A stretch of 22,483 bases of DNA from an uncultured Sediminibacterium sp. (GTDB lineage: Bacteria > Bacteroidota > Bacteroidia > Chitinophagales > Chitinophagaceae): NCBI GenBank assembly GCA_937907555.1, contig CALEST010000361.1, positions 1 to 22,483 of the forward strand, in the 5' to 3' direction. The notes beneath the pieces were generated by a model. The model did not search any database and was not told where the DNA came from. It saw only the letters and a list, made by a program, of their open reading frames with translations. Both the position numbers and the translations under genes were made by a program. Shown here one piece after another: positions 1-7,557 of this stretch; position 1 is the stretch's first letter, and every line of letters begins with the position of its first letter.

Positions 1-157
1 CATTCGTCCATTCCAATTCTTCCGAACTCAAAGGCTTGTGAGCTTCTGAAAAAAAATAAGGCGCGGCAAAAAAGCCTCCTAAAAGAATTAGCAGTCCCAA
101 TAATCCAATCCGCTCTTTTTGTGAAAAGCATAAATATGCTTTTATCCATTTTTTCAT
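1..157 (-). CDS. Helix-hairpin-helix (ComEA-like) protein, N-terminal fragment
   Basis: The first 52 codons of a gene that runs off the left edge; read from an ATG at 157. The fragment begins MKKWIKAYLCFSQKERIGLL and continues into one hydrophobic membrane segment (about residues 18-37), followed by a polar stretch. A short basic head with 'F(S/T)xKER' followed by a single transmembrane helix is what I recall for the N-terminus of Bacteroidota ComEA-family helix-hairpin-helix proteins, but the DNA-binding repeats themselves would lie outside the window. It starts 18 bases after the stop of the upstream hydrolase gene, so the two are probably cotranscribed. A small hairpin lies just before the start codon. 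The open frame and start are clear; the family name is a recollection from the N-terminus only. Confidence 0.55.
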   Translation of the reverse strand, partial: MKKWIKAYLCFSQKERIGLLGLLILLGGFFAAPYFFSEAHKPLSSEELEWTN

Positions 158-159
158 CT

Positions 160-173
160 CCGCAGTTTTGCGG
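160..173 (-). other. Short hairpin at the start of the ComEA-like gene
   Basis: In the minus-strand RNA, CCGCA-AAAC-TGCGG forms a 5-bp GC-rich stem with a 4-base loop. It ends two bases before the ATG at 157 and begins two bases after the upstream stop codon. It would sequester the only purine-rich GGAG upstream of that start, so it could lower initiation or couple it to translation of the upstream gene. The structure is seen in the sequence; the effect is inferred. Confidence 0.35.
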
Positions 174-175
174 AA

Positions 176-952
176 TTACAAACTGATTTCTAACCCATCA
201 AAAGCCAATTGCATTTCTGAGGGCAGTTCCTGATTGATATCATCGTGCAGACCCAACTGGTGACTAATATGGGTAAAATATACTTCAGGAATTTTTAGCA
301 TCGCAGCAATATCTATTGCTTCTTGTAAAGTAAAATGAGACAAATGTTTTTCCTTTCTCAATGCATTCAACACCAATACTTTTGATCCTTTTATTTTTTC
401 CAGTTCGGACTTTTCAATAAAATTGGCATCGGTGATATAAGTAAAATCACCCATTCTAAAACCCAAAACCGGCATACGGTGGTGCATTACCTGTATGGGT
501 TCTATTTTAATATCATTAATAAAGAAAGGTGCTTCTCCAATGGTATGCAGCTGAATTTCGGGCGTTCCCGGATATTTATTATCGGAAAAAGCATAATAAA
601 AATCGCGTCTGATGGCTTCTTCCGTTAAGGAGTTGGCATACATATTCATGGAAGATCCGGAGAAAAAATTAAACGCACGGATATCGTCCAGACCAGCCAT
701 ATGATCTTTATGTGGATGGGTAAAAAGTACAGCATCCAGATGCCTGGTATTTGTTCTTAGCATCTGATAACGGAAATCTGGCGTGGTATCAATCACCAGT
801 GTAGTATGTTCCGATTGAACCATAATACTGGTTCTGAGCCTTTTGTCTTTGGGATTATCAGAGCCGCAAACGGCACAAGTGCATCCAATCATAGGAATAC
901 CCGTACTGGTACCTGTACCTAAAAACTGAATCTTTAATGCACTTGACTTCAC
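176..952 (-). CDS. MBL-fold metallohydrolase, PhnP-like (phosphodiesterase family)
   Basis: A 258-residue metallo-beta-lactamase-fold hydrolase. The metal-binding HxHxDH motif is visible as THPHKDHMAG (H79, H81, D83, H84), with further ligands expected at H157/H158, D175 (YITDANF) and H228 (FTHISH). The N-terminal GTGTSTGIPMIGCTCAVC includes a CxCxxC cluster typical of the PhnP-like branch (COG1235), which cleaves cyclic phosphodiesters such as phosphoribosyl 1,2-cyclic phosphate. No phn genes are nearby, so the natural substrate is unknown. There is no signal peptide, so it is cytosolic. The start is a GTG; an imperfect TAnnTTTG box (TAGTTTTA) lies four bases upstream, which supports this start. 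It lies between the 91-residue unknown gene and the ComEA-like gene, all on the same strand. Confidence 0.85.
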   Translation of the reverse strand: MKSSALKIQFLGTGTSTGIPMIGCTCAVCGSDNPKDKRLRTSIMVQSEHTTLVIDTTPDFRYQMLRTNTRHLDAVLFTHPHKDHMAGLDDIRAFNFFSGSSMNMYANSLTEEAIRRDFYYAFSDNKYPGTPEIQLHTIGEAPFFINDIKIEPIQVMHHRMPVLGFRMGDFTYITDANFIEKSELEKIKGSKVLVLNALRKEKHLSHFTLQEAIDIAAMLKIPEVYFTHISHQLGLHDDINQELPSEMQLAFDGLEISL

Positions 953-956
953 TGAA

Positions 957-964
957 TAAAACTA
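957..964 (-). promoter_or_regulatory. Imperfect -7 box for the MBL hydrolase
   Basis: TAGTTTTA on the minus strand matches the Bacteroidota -7 consensus TAnnTTTG at all but the last base. It ends four bases before the GTG start at 952, the same spacing seen at tsaE and the peroxidase gene. Alternatively the gene is only cotranscribed with the unknown gene 49 bases upstream. Confidence 0.3.
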
Positions 965-1001
965 AGCTAAATTTGTGCTGAGTTGCAGGTATTTTTCTGA
1001 A

Positions 1002-1277
1002 TTACTCAGTTGTTATCACTGCCTTCTTTACCACTTCTTCATAGAGTTTCTGAGACTCCAGGGTTAATTTATCAAACTGTATATCCAGCTGGGGAATCAA
1101 TTCTGTTAAGGTATTAATCCGCCCTTCTATATTTAAAAATTTATTGAGTACTACTACCCTTCTGGACTCCAGTAAACACCATCCGCTTTGGAAAGTACCT
1201 CTTTCGTAACGAACCACGTAGTCAGATTCACCTAATATATCTTCTAATTTATTGAGTGTAGATTGCGTGTATTTCAT
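1002..1277 (-). CDS. Conserved hypothetical protein, 91 aa
   Basis: A small soluble protein beginning MKYTQSTLNKLEDILGE. I recognise it only as a conserved Bacteroidota protein of unknown function that sits beside porX; I know no characterised member. It has an N-terminal amphipathic helix, a central beta-rich stretch (YVVRYERGTFQSG, then RRVVVLNKF) and a charged C-terminal helix. There are no membrane segments, signal peptide, or metal-binding clusters; one Cys (residue 34). A longer reading frame starts 12 codons earlier, but those codons overlap a perfect TAAATTTG promoter box and a hairpin, so the ATG at 1277 is preferred. The MBL hydrolase gene follows after 49 bases. Confidence 0.8.
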   Translation of the reverse strand: MKYTQSTLNKLEDILGESDYVVRYERGTFQSGWCLLESRRVVVLNKFLNIEGRINTLTELIPQLDIQFDKLTLESQKLYEEVVKKAVITTE

Positions 1278-1282
1278 AAGGA

Positions 1283-1290
1283 CAAATTTA
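1283..1290 (-). promoter_or_regulatory. TAnnTTTG -7 box for the 91-aa gene
   Basis: TAAATTTG on the minus strand is a perfect match to the Bacteroidota -7 consensus and ends five bases before the ATG at 1277. If transcription starts about 4-7 bases after the box, the transcript is leaderless or nearly so. This box decides the choice of start codon for the gene. Confidence 0.5.
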
Positions 1291-1298
1291 ACCTTCGT

Positions 1299-1318
1299 AC
1301 CCTGCAATTGCACAGGGT
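1299..1318 (-). other. Hairpin between porX and the 91-aa gene
   Basis: A 6-bp perfect inverted repeat (ACCCTG and CAGGGT) flanks an 8-base loop; the inner ten bases around the loop are themselves palindromic (TGCAATTGCA). It lies after the porX stop at 1351 and before the promoter box at 1283-1290. On the minus strand it lacks a U-tract, so a classical Rho-independent terminator is not supported; on the plus strand it is followed by TTTT. It may mark the 3' end of porX mRNA. Confidence 0.4.
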
Positions 1319-1350
1319 TTTATCCACAAACTGGGTAGAAATAGGGATAA

Positions 1351-2910
1351 TCAGGCTTTTGACTCCATTTTAATCAGTGGAACAATCATTTCTTCCAGAC
1401 TGATCCCCCCGTGCTGAAAACTATTCCTGAAATAATTAACATAATGGTTGTAGTTATTCGGATAACATAAATAACTGTCTTCCCTGGCAAAAATAAAAGA
1501 AGAATTCAGGGTGGGGACCGGCAGACCTATTTTAGCAGGCTCTCTGAAAGCCAGTACTTCTTTATCATCATAATTCAGGTTTCTTCCATGTTTATAACGA
1601 AGATTGGAAGTAGTCATTTTATCACCAATTACTTTAATAGGCGATTTAACTCTTACACTACCATGATCGGTTGCCAGGATGATTTTTATTTTCTTGTCTG
1701 CCACTTTTTTTAAAGCCTGATGCAAGGGGCTGTGTTCAAACCAGCTTCTGGTTAAACTCCGGTAACTGGCTTCATCACTGGCCAGTTCTTTTAGCACTTC
1801 CATTTCTGTTCTGGCGTGACTGAGCATGTCCACAAAATTGTAAACAATAACATTCAGCTGATTTCCCAGGAGATTGTGCATATTGTTCACCAATTGTTGT
1901 CCGTCCTGGTGATTCAGAATTTTATGGTAACTCATTTTAACGGAGTCTTTCTTTAACCTTTTTAACTGGGCTTCCAGAAACTCCTTCTCATGCAAATTCT
2001 TACCCCCCTCTTCTTCATCATTCTTCCATAAATCGGGAAACTTCTTTTCTATTTCCACTGGCAATAATCCGGCAAAAATGGCATTGCGACAATACTGAGT
2101 GGCAGTGGGCAGGATGGAATAAAAACTGTCTTCTTCCAGGATTCTGAAACTTTCCGCAAAAACAGGTTCAATGGCTTTCCACTGATCGTAACGAAGATTA
2201 TCAATTAAAATAAAAAACAAAGGAACCTGCTCTTCTATATGGGGCAGCACTTTGAACTGAAAAAGCTGATGACTCATAATGGGTGCATCTGCTGCAGCAT
2301 GGCTTACCCAATCTTCGTAATGACGGGTGATATATTTACCAAATGCAGCATTGGCTTCTTTCTTTTGATTCAATAGAATTTCCCGCATTTCCGGACTATC
2401 ACTTTTTTCCATCTCCAGTTCCCAGAATACCAGTTTCTTATAAAGATCCATCCATTCCGTATAGTCAGGGTTCCCAGACAAAGCCATGAATAATTCAGAA
2501 AATTGCTGTTGATAGGAAACCGTGGTTTTTTCTGCTACCAGTCGCTTGTTGTCGATGATTTTTTTTAAACTCAATAAAACCTGATTCGGATTAACCGGTT
2601 TAATTAAATAATCTGCAATCTGGCTTCCGATGGCTTCATCCATCAGATTTTCGGTTTCGTTTTTGGTTATCAGTACAATGGGAAGGCGTTGCTGAATCTG
2701 TTTCATTCTGGTAAGGGTTTCCAATCCCGTTAATCCGGGCATGGATTCATCCATCAGCACCACGTCTACCAGATTGTTCTGAATGTATTCGATTGCATCA
2801 TACCCATTGGTTAAAGTATGTACAGCATATCCCTTTGCCTCAAGAAAAATTTTCTGAGACTGAAGACTTTCAATCTCGTCGTCCACCCATAAAATCTGTG
2901 CAATTGCCAT
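1351..2910 (-). CDS. porX: PorX: response regulator with PglZ phosphodiesterase domain
   Basis: A 519-residue two-domain protein, the length expected for PorX. Residues 1-120 are a receiver domain with acidic pocket D10/D11, phospho-acceptor D54 (VVLMDESMPG) and K104 (YLIKPV). A helical linker follows (about 125-210). Residues about 215-519 form an alkaline-phosphatase-like PglZ domain with metal-binding positions D237 (LIDNLRYDQW), threonines of PTATQY (269/271, nucleophile region), D361/H365 (FVDMLSHAR), D415/H416 (ATDHG) and H500 (FQHGG). In Porphyromonas gingivalis and Flavobacterium, PorX is a zinc-dependent nucleotide phosphodiesterase and regulates the type IX secretion system together with the PorY kinase and SigP. 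Here no porY or T9SS structural gene is in the window. All catalytic positions look intact. It is divergent from the HD hydrolase gene. The ATG at 2910 gives the start expected for the family. Confidence 0.93.
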   Translation of the reverse strand: MAIAQILWVDDEIESLQSQKIFLEAKGYAVHTLTNGYDAIEYIQNNLVDVVLMDESMPGLTGLETLTRMKQIQQRLPIVLITKNETENLMDEAIGSQIADYLIKPVNPNQVLLSLKKIIDNKRLVAEKTTVSYQQQFSELFMALSGNPDYTEWMDLYKKLVFWELEMEKSDSPEMREILLNQKKEANAAFGKYITRHYEDWVSHAAADAPIMSHQLFQFKVLPHIEEQVPLFFILIDNLRYDQWKAIEPVFAESFRILEEDSFYSILPTATQYCRNAIFAGLLPVEIEKKFPDLWKNDEEEGGKNLHEKEFLEAQLKRLKKDSVKMSYHKILNHQDGQQLVNNMHNLLGNQLNVIVYNFVDMLSHARTEMEVLKELASDEASYRSLTRSWFEHSPLHQALKKVADKKIKIILATDHGSVRVKSPIKVIGDKMTTSNLRYKHGRNLNYDDKEVLAFREPAKIGLPVPTLNSSFIFAREDSYLCYPNNYNHYVNYFRNSFQHGGISLEEMIVPLIKMESKA

Positions 2911-2926
2911 AGTGCTAAGCTATTTA

Positions 2927-2934
2927 TAATTTTG
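2927..2934 (+). promoter_or_regulatory. Promoter of the HD/lpx operon
   Basis: TAATTTTG matches the -7 consensus TAnnTTTG perfectly; a TTG at 2904-2906 lies 20 bases upstream, matching the -33 element spacing. It precedes the HD hydrolase start by 44 bases and is the best candidate promoter for the HD-lpxD-lpxC/fabZ-lpxA-ABC operon. Its -33 element falls within the first codons of divergent porX. Confidence 0.5.
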
Positions 2935-2978
2935 TTTGTGCTACTAAATACTACCTTTATTAACAATTCAACAACAGC

Positions 2979-4193
2979 ATGGACAAATCGAAGCGCAAGA
3001 TTATCAACGATCCGGTGTATGGATTTATCACCATTAATCACCCCCTAATATTTTCCATCATCGGGCATCCCTTTTATCAGCGTCTCCGGAGAATTCAGCA
3101 AATGGCCATGGCACAGCTGGTTTATCCGGGTGCAGTGCATACAAGACTGCATCATTCACTGGGCGCTTACCACCTGATGTGCAATGTAATAACTGAACTG
3201 AGAAACAAGGATATTGAAATTACCAAAGAAGAAGAAATTGCGGTTAAAGCAGCTATTTTGCTGCACGATATAGGTCATGGCCCCTTTTCACATGCACTGG
3301 AACATGAGCTGGTACAGGGTGTGCATCACGAAGACCTTTCCCTGCAGATTATGCAGCAGATGAACAATGAGTTTAACGGACAACTAACCCTTGCCATTGA
3401 TATTTTTACCAATCAGTACCATAAACCTTTTTTACACCAGCTCATCAGCGGTCAGCTGGATGTTGACAGAATGGACTATTTAAGCCGGGACAGTTTTTTC
3501 TCCGGAGTAAGTGAAGGAGTCATTGGATATGACCGGATTTTAAAAATGCTCACGGTTCATAACGGCCAGTTGATGATTGAAGAGAAAGGCATTTATAGCG
3601 TTGAAAAATTTCTGGTAGCCAGACGGCAAATGTACTGGCAGGTCTATCTGCACAAAACGGTTTTGTCTGCAGAAAAAATGCTGGTGAAAATCATACAAAG
3701 AGTAAGAGAAATTTATCCCCGCTATAAAAAGGAGCTGGCCACTGGATCTGAAATTGATTATTTCCTGGGAGAATTTTCCTTGCCTATGACCACGGCTTCC
3801 ATACAGCGTTTCTGTTTGATGGATGACTTTGATGTAATAAGTGCCATAAAAAAATGGAGCAGGCATTCAGACAAAGTACTATCCTTGCTTTGCACCCGTT
3901 TGCTCAATCGTGAAATATATAAAACTAGCATACAATCAACCCCGTTCAATGAAAGCTTTTTAGCAGAGAAACAGGCAGAGACCATGAAAAAATTTGGAGT
4001 CAGTAAAGAAGAAGCGGCTTATTTATGCTTTACCGGAATTGCCTCTAATACAACTTATCAAAGCAAGGAAGAGAAGATCAATATTCTTTACAAAGATGGC
4101 AGTGTAAAAGATATTACGGAAGTGGATAATTCCATGATACAACAGAATTTATCCTCCCAGGTAAAAAAATTTTACATTTGTCTGTTAAACTAA
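2979..4193 (+). CDS. HD-domain metal-dependent phosphohydrolase (COG1078 family)
   Basis: A 404-residue soluble HD-superfamily protein. It opens with the family pattern DPVYGFITI followed by FQRLRRI-like HPFYQRLRRIQQM and YPGAVHTRLHHSLGAYHL. The metal site is visible: H58/H59, H96-D97 (LLHDIGHGPFSHALEH) and the distal aspartate in QLDVDRMDYLSRD (about D164-D167). Proteins of this group are related to dNTP triphosphohydrolases (SAMHD1/dGTPase-like); the substrate of the Bacteroidota members is not established, so a dNTPase role is only inferred. The C-terminal half (about 200-404) is helical and lacks recognisable catalytic motifs. It is the first gene of the lpx operon, with only nine bases before lpxD, and it diverges from porX. 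No secretion signal. Confidence 0.85.
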   Translation: MDKSKRKIINDPVYGFITINHPLIFSIIGHPFYQRLRRIQQMAMAQLVYPGAVHTRLHHSLGAYHLMCNVITELRNKDIEITKEEEIAVKAAILLHDIGHGPFSHALEHELVQGVHHEDLSLQIMQQMNNEFNGQLTLAIDIFTNQYHKPFLHQLISGQLDVDRMDYLSRDSFFSGVSEGVIGYDRILKMLTVHNGQLMIEEKGIYSVEKFLVARRQMYWQVYLHKTVLSAEKMLVKIIQRVREIYPRYKKELATGSEIDYFLGEFSLPMTTASIQRFCLMDDFDVISAIKKWSRHSDKVLSLLCTRLLNREIYKTSIQSTPFNESFLAEKQAETMKKFGVSKEEAAYLCFTGIASNTTYQSKEEKINILYKDGSVKDITEVDNSMIQQNLSSQVKKFYICLLN

Positions 4194-4202
4194 TAAAATT
4201 AT

Positions 4203-5255
4203 ATGCAGTTCACCGCAGCACAAATTGGCTTGCTGATTAATGGAAAAGTAGAAGGAGATCCCAGTGCAATTGTTCAGTCTTTCGGCAAAATTGAAGAGGC
4301 AAAAGCTTCTCAGATTTCTTTTTTGGCCAATCCCAAATACGAGGATTTTATATACACAACAGGAGCATCCGTGGTGATTGTAAATGAATCCCTGCAGCTT
4401 AAGAAACCGGTAACATCTACCCTTATCAGGGTAGCCGATGCTTATTCGGCCTTTGCTGTTTTAATGACCAAATATCAGGAAATGGCTGCCAGCCAGCTAA
4501 CAGGCATTCAGGAACCCAGCTATATTTCCCAAACGGCTCAGTTGGGTAACAATGTATTCATCGGGGCTTTTGCTTACGCAGGTGAAAATGTAAAAATCGG
4601 AAACAATGCTAAAATTTATCCCGGGGTATACCTGGGTAACAATGTAGTAGTGGGAGACAACACCACAATATATCCTGGCGCAAAAATTTACAATGGCTGT
4701 GTAATAGGCAATCAGGTAATCATTCATGCCGGAACAGTAATAGGAAGTGATGGATTTGGATTTGCCCCACAGGCAGACGGAACTTTTCAGAAAGTACCCC
4801 AGCTAGGCAATGTGGTAATTGAAGATTATGTGGAAATTGGAGCCAACAGCACCATCGACAGAGCCACCATGGGCGCTACCTTAATCCGTAAAGGAGTAAA
4901 AATTGACAATCTTGTTCAGATTGCCCACAATGTAGAAGTTGGCAACAATACAGTAATAGCGGCTCAAACAGGAATCAGTGGCAGCAGTAAAGTGGGCAAA
5001 TTTGTAATGATGGGTGGACAAACCGGTGTTGCAGGGCATTTAAGCATTGCAGATGGCACTAAAATTGGTGGTAAAAGTGGCATTACCAAAACCATCAAGG
5101 AACCCAATAAATCGGTCAATGGAAACCCTGCTTTTGACTATACCAGCTCTCTTCGCGTACAGGCCGCAACCAGAAACCTGCCGGAATTGGAAAAACGAAT
5201 CAAAGCCCTGGAAAAAACGCTGGCAGAACTGGTTTCTGAGAAGCTTAAATCCTAA
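4203..5255 (+). CDS. lpxD: LpxD: UDP-3-O-(3-hydroxyacyl)glucosamine N-acyltransferase
   Basis: A 350-residue acyltransferase for the third step of lipid A synthesis: it moves a 3-hydroxyacyl chain from ACP to the 2-amine of UDP-3-O-acylglucosamine. Residues 1-100 are the uridine-binding LpxD domain; 105-300 are left-handed beta-helix hexapeptide repeats ([IV]GxN-type, for example KIGNNAKIYPGVYLGNN); 320-345 is a C-terminal helix. The catalytic histidine is H242 in QIAHNVEVGNN, equivalent to E. coli H239. The length is slightly above E. coli LpxD (341). It is cytosolic and acts as a trimer in the family. The gene starts nine bases after the HD gene and lies 53 bases before lpxC/fabZ, with lpxA next. 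Confidence 0.96.
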   Translation: MQFTAAQIGLLINGKVEGDPSAIVQSFGKIEEAKASQISFLANPKYEDFIYTTGASVVIVNESLQLKKPVTSTLIRVADAYSAFAVLMTKYQEMAASQLTGIQEPSYISQTAQLGNNVFIGAFAYAGENVKIGNNAKIYPGVYLGNNVVVGDNTTIYPGAKIYNGCVIGNQVIIHAGTVIGSDGFGFAPQADGTFQKVPQLGNVVIEDYVEIGANSTIDRATMGATLIRKGVKIDNLVQIAHNVEVGNNTVIAAQTGISGSSKVGKFVMMGGQTGVAGHLSIADGTKIGGKSGITKTIKEPNKSVNGNPAFDYTSSLRVQAATRNLPELEKRIKALEKTLAELVSEKLKS

Positions 5256-5281
5256 ATGAAGCATAAACGGTCGGGATAACT

Positions 5282-5289
5282 TAATTTCG
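5282..5289 (+). promoter_or_regulatory. Possible internal promoter before lpxC/fabZ
   Basis: TAATTTCG, one mismatch from TAnnTTTG, lies in the 53-base gap between lpxD and lpxC/fabZ, 19 bases before the ATG. It may give lpxC/fabZ a second promoter; it is weak evidence. Confidence 0.25.
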
Positions 5290-5308
5290 CATATTAAAGC
5301 GCGGAAAT

Positions 5309-6721
5309 ATGGATATCAATTTTAATCCCGAAAAACAGCATACCCTTACCCAGCCTATACAAATTAGTGGAACTGGCTTGCATACCGGTGTACTGGTAGA
5401 TATGATTTTAAAACCGGCGAACCCTGGATTTGGCATTCAGTTTCAGCGTACCGACCTCCCCAATAAACCGGTAATTAAAGCCGACTGCGATTTGGTAACC
5501 GATACCAGCAGGGGAACTACCCTGCAGATAGGAGACGCCAAAGTGAGTACTGTTGAACATATACTGGCTGCTTTGGTTGGAATGGGCGTAGACAATGTAT
5601 TGATTGAAGTGAATGGCCCTGAAATCCCTATAATGGATGGTTCTTCTGCCCCATTTATTGATTTGATTGAAAAATCCGGGGTACAGGAACAGGATGCAGC
5701 TAAAATCTGGTATAGCCTGGATGAAAATATATATCACTACGATGATGGCAAAAGAGTAGAAATGGTTGCTTTGCCAGCCATGGATTATCAAATAACAACG
5801 CTTATAGATTTTAATAGTCCGGTATTGGGGACCCAGCATGCAGGATTAAAATCCATCAAGGATTTTAAATCGGAAATAGCTCCCTGCAGAACTTTCTGTT
5901 TTTTACACGAACTGGAAATGCTCCTGGAAAATGACCTGATTAAAGGAGGGGATATCAACAATGCAATTGTGGTAGTAGACAAGCCGATCACAGATGCTGA
6001 AATGAGCAGACTCGCGAAGATTTTTAAAAAAGAAGAGATTGCAGTAAAAAGCGAAGGCTACCTGAACAATCTGGAACTGCGCTTTCCCAATGAACCTGCC
6101 CGACACAAATTATTAGATGTGGTTGGCGATCTGGCATTGATTGGTTATCCTATTAAAGCAAGAATTATTGCCAACAGACCCGGCCATAGTTCCAATGTGG
6201 AATTTGCAAAAAAAATTAAGCAATACATCAAAAAGAATAAGCACGTTAAAGGTGTTCCAACCTATGACCCAACCGTTCCGCCGGTGTATACTTTAGAACA
6301 AATTGAAAAGACCCTGCCCCATCGTCATCCGTTTTTACTGGTAGATAAAATCATTGAATTAACAGATACCTATATCGTAGGGATTAAAAACGTTACGTTT
6401 AATGAGTGGTTCTTCCCGGGCCATTTTCCAGGAAATCCGGTAATGCCAGGAGTGCTGCAAATTGAAGCCCTGGCGCAAACGGGTGGCATTCTATGTATCA
6501 ATTCTATGCCGGAAGGTAAATACGATACCTACTTTCTTAAAATAGACAATTGTAAATTCAAACAAATGGTTCGACCCGGTGATACAATGGTGTTGAAACT
6601 GGAATTCACAGGACCCATCCGAAGAGGAATCTGCGAAATGAGGGGAACCGTTTATGTGGGTGGAAAAGTTGCCACAGAAGCTGACCTGGTTGCACAGGTT
6701 GTCAGGAGAGCGGACAACTAA
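5309..6721 (+). CDS. lpxC/fabZ: Fused LpxC deacetylase / FabZ dehydratase
   Basis: A 470-residue bifunctional protein. Residues 1-305 are LpxC, the zinc deacetylase that commits UDP-3-O-acyl-GlcNAc to lipid A: zinc ligands H84 (TVEHILAAL), H266 and D270 (RHKLLDVVGDLAL), catalytic E83, and H293 (RPGHSSN). After a lysine-rich linker (about 300-325), residues 328-470 are FabZ, the 3-hydroxyacyl-ACP dehydratase of fatty acid elongation: LPHRHPFLLVD, then GHFPGNPVMPG with catalytic H372 and E386. Both active sites look complete. This fusion is known from Bacteroidota and ties the enzymes competing for 3-hydroxyacyl-ACP into one polypeptide at a fixed ratio. It lies between lpxD and lpxA. The ATG start is preceded by no clear Shine-Dalgarno sequence. 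Confidence 0.97.
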   Translation: MDINFNPEKQHTLTQPIQISGTGLHTGVLVDMILKPANPGFGIQFQRTDLPNKPVIKADCDLVTDTSRGTTLQIGDAKVSTVEHILAALVGMGVDNVLIEVNGPEIPIMDGSSAPFIDLIEKSGVQEQDAAKIWYSLDENIYHYDDGKRVEMVALPAMDYQITTLIDFNSPVLGTQHAGLKSIKDFKSEIAPCRTFCFLHELEMLLENDLIKGGDINNAIVVVDKPITDAEMSRLAKIFKKEEIAVKSEGYLNNLELRFPNEPARHKLLDVVGDLALIGYPIKARIIANRPGHSSNVEFAKKIKQYIKKNKHVKGVPTYDPTVPPVYTLEQIEKTLPHRHPFLLVDKIIELTDTYIVGIKNVTFNEWFFPGHFPGNPVMPGVLQIEALAQTGGILCINSMPEGKYDTYFLKIDNCKFKQMVRPGDTMVLKLEFTGPIRRGICEMRGTVYVGGKVATEADLVAQVVRRADN

Positions 6722-6759
6722 AGCAGCCAAATTTGTATCTTACATACGAAAAGAAAAAT

Positions 6760-7557
6760 ATGACGCATCCATATACCTATATTGATCCCAATGCAAGAAT
6801 TGCACCGAATGTAAAAATTGATCCATTTACGGTGATTCACGGGGACGTTCAAATTGGAGAAGGAACCTGGATTGGGAGTAATGTTACCATCATGGATGGA
6901 ACCCGCATTGGAAAAAATTGCAGGGTTTTTCCAGGTGCTGTATTGGGTGCCATTCCGCAGGATTTAAAATTTGTTGGAGAAAAAACAACAGTTGAAATAG
7001 GCGATCACACTACCATCCGTGAATTTGTAACCATCAACAGAGGTACAGAAGACAGGGGTAGAACCGTAATTGGGAATCACTGCTTAATCATGGCTTACAG
7101 CCATATTGCGCACGACTGCATTATCGGGAGTCATGTAATCATGAGTAACAGCGTACAGGTGGCAGGACACGTTACCATTGGTGACTGGGCAGTAGTGGGC
7201 GGAGTAAGTGCCGTTCACCAGTTTGTAAATATTGGACAGCATACATTTATTGCCGGAGGTAGTTTGGTGAGCAAAGATGTTCCTCCTTATATTAAAGCTG
7301 TAAGAAATCCGCTAAGTTATGGTGGCGTAAACAGCATTGGATTAAAAAGAAGAGGCTTCCCGCTGGAGCAGATCAACCATATTCTGGACGTGTACCGCAC
7401 CATTTACAATAAAGGCTTAAATACCACACAGGCATTAGAATACATAGAAGAAGAACTTCCTGCTACAGATGAAAGAGATGAAATTGTCACTTTTATCAGA
7501 GAGAGTGGAAGAGGAATCATCAAGCGTTTTACCAAGGGTGCCAATGACGATGAATAA
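6760..7557 (+). CDS. lpxA: LpxA: acyl-ACP-UDP-N-acetylglucosamine O-acyltransferase
   Basis: A 265-residue enzyme (E. coli 262) for the first, reversible step of lipid A synthesis, adding a 3-hydroxyacyl chain to the 3-OH of UDP-GlcNAc. Residues 1-185 are hexapeptide beta-helix repeats; 190-265 are C-terminal helices with the family motif GLKRRGF. The catalytic base is H118 in YSHIAHDCIIG (E. coli H125). The position equivalent to the E. coli acyl-length 'ruler' G173 is G166 here (FIAGGSLV), so a long acyl chain should fit; that is inference by alignment. A frame extension to a TTG at 6733 exists, but homology starts at the ATG at 6760. Its last codons overlap the ABC ATPase gene. Confidence 0.96.
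   Translation: MTHPYTYIDPNARIAPNVKIDPFTVIHGDVQIGEGTWIGSNVTIMDGTRIGKNCRVFPGAVLGAIPQDLKFVGEKTTVEIGDHTTIREFVTINRGTEDRGRTVIGNHCLIMAYSHIAHDCIIGSHVIMSNSVQVAGHVTIGDWAVVGGVSAVHQFVNIGQHTFIAGGSLVSKDVPPYIKAVRNPLSYGGVNSIGLKRRGFPLEQINHILDVYRTIYNKGLNTTQALEYIEEELPATDERDEIVTFIRESGRGIIKRFTKGANDDE

Noticed and set aside
968..975. TAAATTTG box on the plus strand between the MBL hydrolase and the 91-aa gene
   Set aside because: No plus-strand gene follows; it would only give antisense RNA. Probably chance in AT-rich intergenic sequence.
3540..3866. 108-codon minus-strand open frame inside the HD gene
   Set aside because: Antisense shadow with no domain or initiation signal.
5408..5839. Long minus-strand open frame inside lpxC/fabZ
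   Set aside because: It is antisense to a confirmed enzyme, has no recognisable domain, and its composition looks like a shadow of the coding strand.
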